Origin: DASWYT01 sp965246875
GTDB taxonomy: Bacteria > Pseudomonadota > Alphaproteobacteria > Micavibrionales > SZUA-601
Direction: 5' to 3'
Length of the DNA stretch: 7,301 bases
NCBI GenBank assembly: GCA_965246875.1
Contig: CBDFFU010000010.1
Coordinates: forward strand, 1 to 7,301
Of the stretch, positions 4,616 to 7,301 are shown piece by piece (the stretch's first letter is position 1; every line of letters starts with the position of its first letter). The position numbers and the translations under genes were made by a program. The notes beneath the pieces were generated by a model. It worked only from the letters and a program-made list of their open reading frames with translations, had not been told where the DNA came from and did not search any database.

Positions 4616-7301
4616 ATGAAAAAGACACACACCGCCAAGCGCCTTCTGACCACCACCAGCCTGACGCGCACTGCAAGTCATGCGGCTTTGGTTTTCGCCG
4701 GTTTAATGGCTGCGATGCCGATGGCTTTTGCTGATCCCGCCTTAAATGAGTTGCCAACAGGCGGCAGTCTTTTTCTAGGCAGCGCCACCGGTAATATCAC
4801 CGGACCGGCTGCCACACCGACCATGAATATCAACCAGACTACCCAGAATGTTGTCATTGACTGGGCCACTTTCAACATCGGCAAAAACTCGACAGTCAAC
4901 TTCAATCAAGCGATGGGCGCCAGTTCGGTTGCCGTCAACCGCGTCAATAGCGGCTCCGTAAGTGAAATTTTCGGTAAACTGAATGCCAACGGTCAGGTTG
5001 TTATTTTGAATAGCAACGGTGTTGTATTTGGTCCAGATGCCGCTGTTGATGTATCAGGTTTGGTTGCCAGCACCGGCAAACTTAATGCCGCCGATGCAGC
5101 AACCTTCATGGCGACCAGCAAGCTTCGCCTGACCGATATCAACGCCACTGCGGGTGCTGCTGTCGTCAACAAAGGCAGCATCTCGATTAAAAATGCCGGC
5201 CTGGCCAATTTTGTCGCACCAAATGTGCAAAACGATGGCAGCATTGTCGCAACCTTGGGTAAGGTGACCATGGCCTCCGGCCACGATCAGGTTACTGTGG
5301 ATGTTTACGGCGATGGCCTGATGTCTCTGGCTGTGGGTAATGCCGATGGCGTGGTCAGCAATAACGGTACCTTAAAAGCCACCAAAGTCGTCATGGATGC
5401 CGGTGAAGTCAATAGCGTCGTCAATTCCGTCGTCAATATGGGCGGTGTTGTCGAAGCCAGCGAAGTGATGGTTAAAGGAAACACCATTAATTTGGGTTCC
5501 AAGATCACCGTCGCTGATGCATCCAAACTGACCGGCTCTGCCAAAAAAGTAAACGTCGCCAATGGCGCTTCGATCAAGCAGGGCGTCAAGCTTGTTGATG
5601 TGGGCGGTACCGTCAATGTCGCCGCCGGCACATATAACGAAGATGTCTGGATCGATAAGAAACTGACCCTGAACGGCGCCAATGCCGGTAAAGCAGGAAC
5701 CGATCTGACCCGTGGTGCCGAAACCATCATCACCATGCCGGTAGGTTATAATGTCATGACCCTAGCCGGCAATGACATCGTCGTTGATGGCGTGGAACTG
5801 ATCGGCGGCAGCTCGGGCGTGTATATCGGTGCCGGTGGCAGTGTTATCAACAGCGGCGTCGTCTTTAAAAACAACATCGTTAAGGACGGCCTTTTGACTG
5901 ATATCTGGTCAATTTTCTCAAACAATACCTTGATTGAAAATAATCTGGCTTTCCACACCATAGGCGGTGGCCTGGGTGATGGTATCCGTGTTTCGCATAC
6001 CGATGGCGTGATCGTTCGCAATAACACGGTCAATGATTCCTATCGTGTCGGTATTCTTTATACCAATTCGACAAACGGCCTGATCAATAACAACATGGTC
6101 AATGGCACCACTACTCAATCCGGTATCCATGTCCAATTGAGCAGCGACATTACCGCCACCAATAACACCGTTATGAATGCCGCTTTAGCCGGTGTTTATT
6201 TCATGTTCAATGATGGCGTCAGCAAAGTCGCTAATAACACGATCACCAATTATGGCGTTTATGGCGTTGCCAGTGAACAATCCACCGATATCACTATCGA
6301 TAACAACATCATCGGTGCGGCGAGCAATCCAAACGCCTTTACGGGTGTCTATGCTTCCAGCTTTCAGGGCAACGGTTATGGCGGCTATGGTAACACCCTT
6401 GGCACCACCACGCTGACCAACAACAAAATCAACACTTTGGGAACAACGCTTTACAGCGCTCTGGTCCAGGGTGGTCATGACAACGTCGTTCAAGCCAACA
6501 ATGTAAAAAACACTATCCAGGGTATTGCTCTGTATAACATGAGCGGCACCAATAACTTTGTCGACAACAACACCATTCAAAATACCACTGATACTGCTTT
6601 GATGATTGCCAACAGCGTGAATGTCTCGGTGACACGCAACGCTATCGGGACCGGCCATTCGGCTTCGGGTATCTTCCTGGATAACGTGAATGGCGCTGTT
6701 GTCGGCGGCACTTTGGCGAACGCCAATACCGTCGGTGACACCGATGCTGCCGTTACCGTAGCCAATGGCGACAACACGACCGTCAGCTTTAACACACTGA
6801 CCGGGACGAATTTTGGCGTCACAGCAACCGGTGGCGGCAAAAACGCTGCCAGCACTTTCCTGCGCATCGCCAATAACACTATTACCAATGCTGCAACCGG
6901 TATCTCGGTAGCCGCTAAAAACGGTATGCAAATCGTTGCCAACGCCATCACTGGCGGGACAACCGGCGTTTCGGTTCAGGATGCCAATGATGCCAATGTT
7001 TCTTCCAACACCGTGACCAATGTAAACGGTAACGGCATCATGCTGCAGAACACCGATCTTGCTGTCCTGAATGCCAACACCGTTACCGGCAACAAGGCTT
7101 CCGGTTTGTATGCCAAAGGCACTGATAATGGCTCTATCAAATTGACAAGCAATGTCATTCAAAGCTTGGCTGGCGCCACCGGTGCCAGCTTTGAAAGCGG
7201 TCAGATTGATATGTTGGGTACTGCTAACAGCTTTAGCGGCGGCTTGGACGGCGTGGCTTTCTCCGGTTCTCTGGTGACTTTGGCCAACACGCCCGGCAGC
7301 A
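4616..7301 (+). CDS. TpsA2: TPS exoprotein with FHA secretion domain and NosD-like beta-helix (3' end outside window)
   Basis: Second secreted cargo gene. The frame has no stop from ATG 4616 to the window edge (895 complete codons). The signal peptide is long (39 residues: basic N-region, hydrophobic core around 23-37, cleavage after AFA). The TPS domain follows at about 40-240, with the family landmarks WATFNIG (83-89), VNRVNSG, a LNANGQVVILNSNGVVFG run around 122-139, and YGDGL near 232. NSNG at 132-135 replaces the usual NPNG. A short FHA-like helix (240-330) leads into VNVAAGTYNEDVWID (from 333), the typical opening of pectin-lyase/NosD-type right-handed helices, and then at least 18 Asn-ladder coils from residue 420 to 846. 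No cysteines are visible. The helix may bind or process a polysaccharide, but I see no assignable catalytic residues. It follows tpsB by 261 bp, and its sigma-54-type promoter suggests separate control. The TPS domain fits export by the neighbouring TpsB. Confidence 0.93.
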   Translation, partial: MKKTHTAKRLLTTTSLTRTASHAALVFAGLMAAMPMAFADPALNELPTGGSLFLGSATGNITGPAATPTMNINQTTQNVVIDWATFNIGKNSTVNFNQAMGASSVAVNRVNSGSVSEIFGKLNANGQVVILNSNGVVFGPDAAVDVSGLVASTGKLNAADAATFMATSKLRLTDINATAGAAVVNKGSISIKNAGLANFVAPNVQNDGSIVATLGKVTMASGHDQVTVDVYGDGLMSLAVGNADGVVSNNGTLKATKVVMDAGEVNSVVNSVVNMGGVVEASEVMVKGNTINLGSKITVADASKLTGSAKKVNVANGASIKQGVKLVDVGGTVNVAAGTYNEDVWIDKKLTLNGANAGKAGTDLTRGAETIITMPVGYNVMTLAGNDIVVDGVELIGGSSGVYIGAGGSVINSGVVFKNNIVKDGLLTDIWSIFSNNTLIENNLAFHTIGGGLGDGIRVSHTDGVIVRNNTVNDSYRVGILYTNSTNGLINNNMVNGTTTQSGIHVQLSSDITATNNTVMNAALAGVYFMFNDGVSKVANNTITNYGVYGVASEQSTDITIDNNIIGAASNPNAFTGVYASSFQGNGYGGYGNTLGTTTLTNNKINTLGTTLYSALVQGGHDNVVQANNVKNTIQGIALYNMSGTNNFVDNNTIQNTTDTALMIANSVNVSVTRNAIGTGHSASGIFLDNVNGAVVGGTLANANTVGDTDAAVTVANGDNTTVSFNTLTGTNFGVTATGGGKNAASTFLRIANNTITNAATGISVAAKNGMQIVANAITGGTTGVSVQDANDANVSSNTVTNVNGNGIMLQNTDLAVLNANTVTGNKASGLYAKGTDNGSIKLTSNVIQSLAGATGASFESGQIDMLGTANSFSGGLDGVAFSGSLVTLANTPGS
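5408..5437 (+). repeat. Short 12-nt tandem repeat within TpsA2
   Basis: The unit GTCAAT-WSC-GTC occurs two and a half times, encoding VNSV-VNSV-VN (residues 265-274). It lies in the linker between the secretion domain and the second helix. The units differ at two bases, so it is not a perfect slippage tract. Confidence 0.6.
5873..7153 (+). repeat. PbH1-type beta-helix repeats of TpsA2
   Basis: Eighteen coils share a core resembling N-N-T-[IV]-x-[NG], for example NNTVND, NNTITN, NNTIQN, SNTVTN and ANTVTG. Taking the last Asn of each core, codons start at 5873, 5942, 6023, 6092, 6164, 6236, 6305, 6422, 6500, 6569, 6638, 6725, 6791, 6875, 6941, 7007, 7076 and 7151. Steps are mostly 22-29 residues, one turn of a right-handed parallel beta-helix, with one long step of 39 residues. 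Stacked asparagines inside such helices form a stabilising ladder. The similarity is at protein level; the DNA units are strongly diverged. Confidence 0.85.

Noticed and set aside
4993..6136. Several reverse-strand open frames of 72-143 codons opposite TpsA2
   Set aside because: They are low-complexity, Thr/Leu/Pro/Val- or Ile/Asp-rich shadows of a repetitive coding gene, without ribosome-binding sites or recognisable domains.
6185..7162. A 325-codon reverse-strand open frame opposite TpsA2, the longest on that strand
   Set aside because: It is in codon register with TpsA2, so it stays open simply because the sense strand avoids TTA, CTA and TCA codons there. The forward frame has signal peptide, family motifs and regular beta-helix coils.

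Overview
The window holds a two-partner secretion (TPS, type Vb) locus from a Gram-negative bacterium. There are three genes, all on the + strand: the 3' part of a large secreted exoprotein (tpsA-like, here 'TpsA1', 1-2493), its outer-membrane transporter (tpsB-like, 2627-4354), and the 5' part of a second exoprotein ('TpsA2', 4616 to beyond 7301). A Sec signal peptide, a transporter ending in the Phe typical of outer-membrane barrels, and filamentous-haemagglutinin (FHA) family modules all point to a proteobacterium. Balanced-GC coding sequence, AT-rich spacers and the style of the FHA modules would suit an alphaproteobacterium, but this is only a guess; no taxonomic marker is present.

Region 1-2493: TpsA1 is open from base 1 and lacks its N-terminus. 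Aligned with TpsA2 on the shared ASG-x3-T-x-D-x-YGDGL stretch, roughly 218 residues are missing, so the whole protein should be about 1,050 residues. It runs from the end of the secretion domain through FHA beta-helix modules, an inserted LamG/concanavalin-like jellyroll, more beta-helix and a Pro-rich linker, and ends in a tail with the only two cysteines visible in the protein. Region 2494-2626 holds two hairpins and the tpsB ribosome-binding site. Region 2627-4354 is a complete 575-residue TpsB with signal peptide, two POTRA domains and a 16-stranded-type barrel. Region 4355-4615 is an AT-rich spacer with a terminator-like hairpin, a dyad and a -24/-12 (sigma-54) promoter with correct internal spacing. 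Region 4616-7301 is TpsA2: a long signal peptide, a complete TPS secretion domain, then a NosD/pectate-lyase-like right-handed beta-helix with at least 18 Asn-ladder coils, still open at the window edge.

Likely working model (inference): one TpsB exports two structurally different cargos. TpsA1 carries a lectin-like LamG domain and a possible disulfide tether at its C-terminus. TpsA2 carries a polysaccharide-lyase-like beta-helix and appears to have its own sigma-54 control. The single-transporter, two-cargo layout, the LamG insertion, the Cys tail and the sigma-54 promoter are the points most worth checking. No RNA genes, CRISPR arrays, insertion sequences or phage genes were seen.
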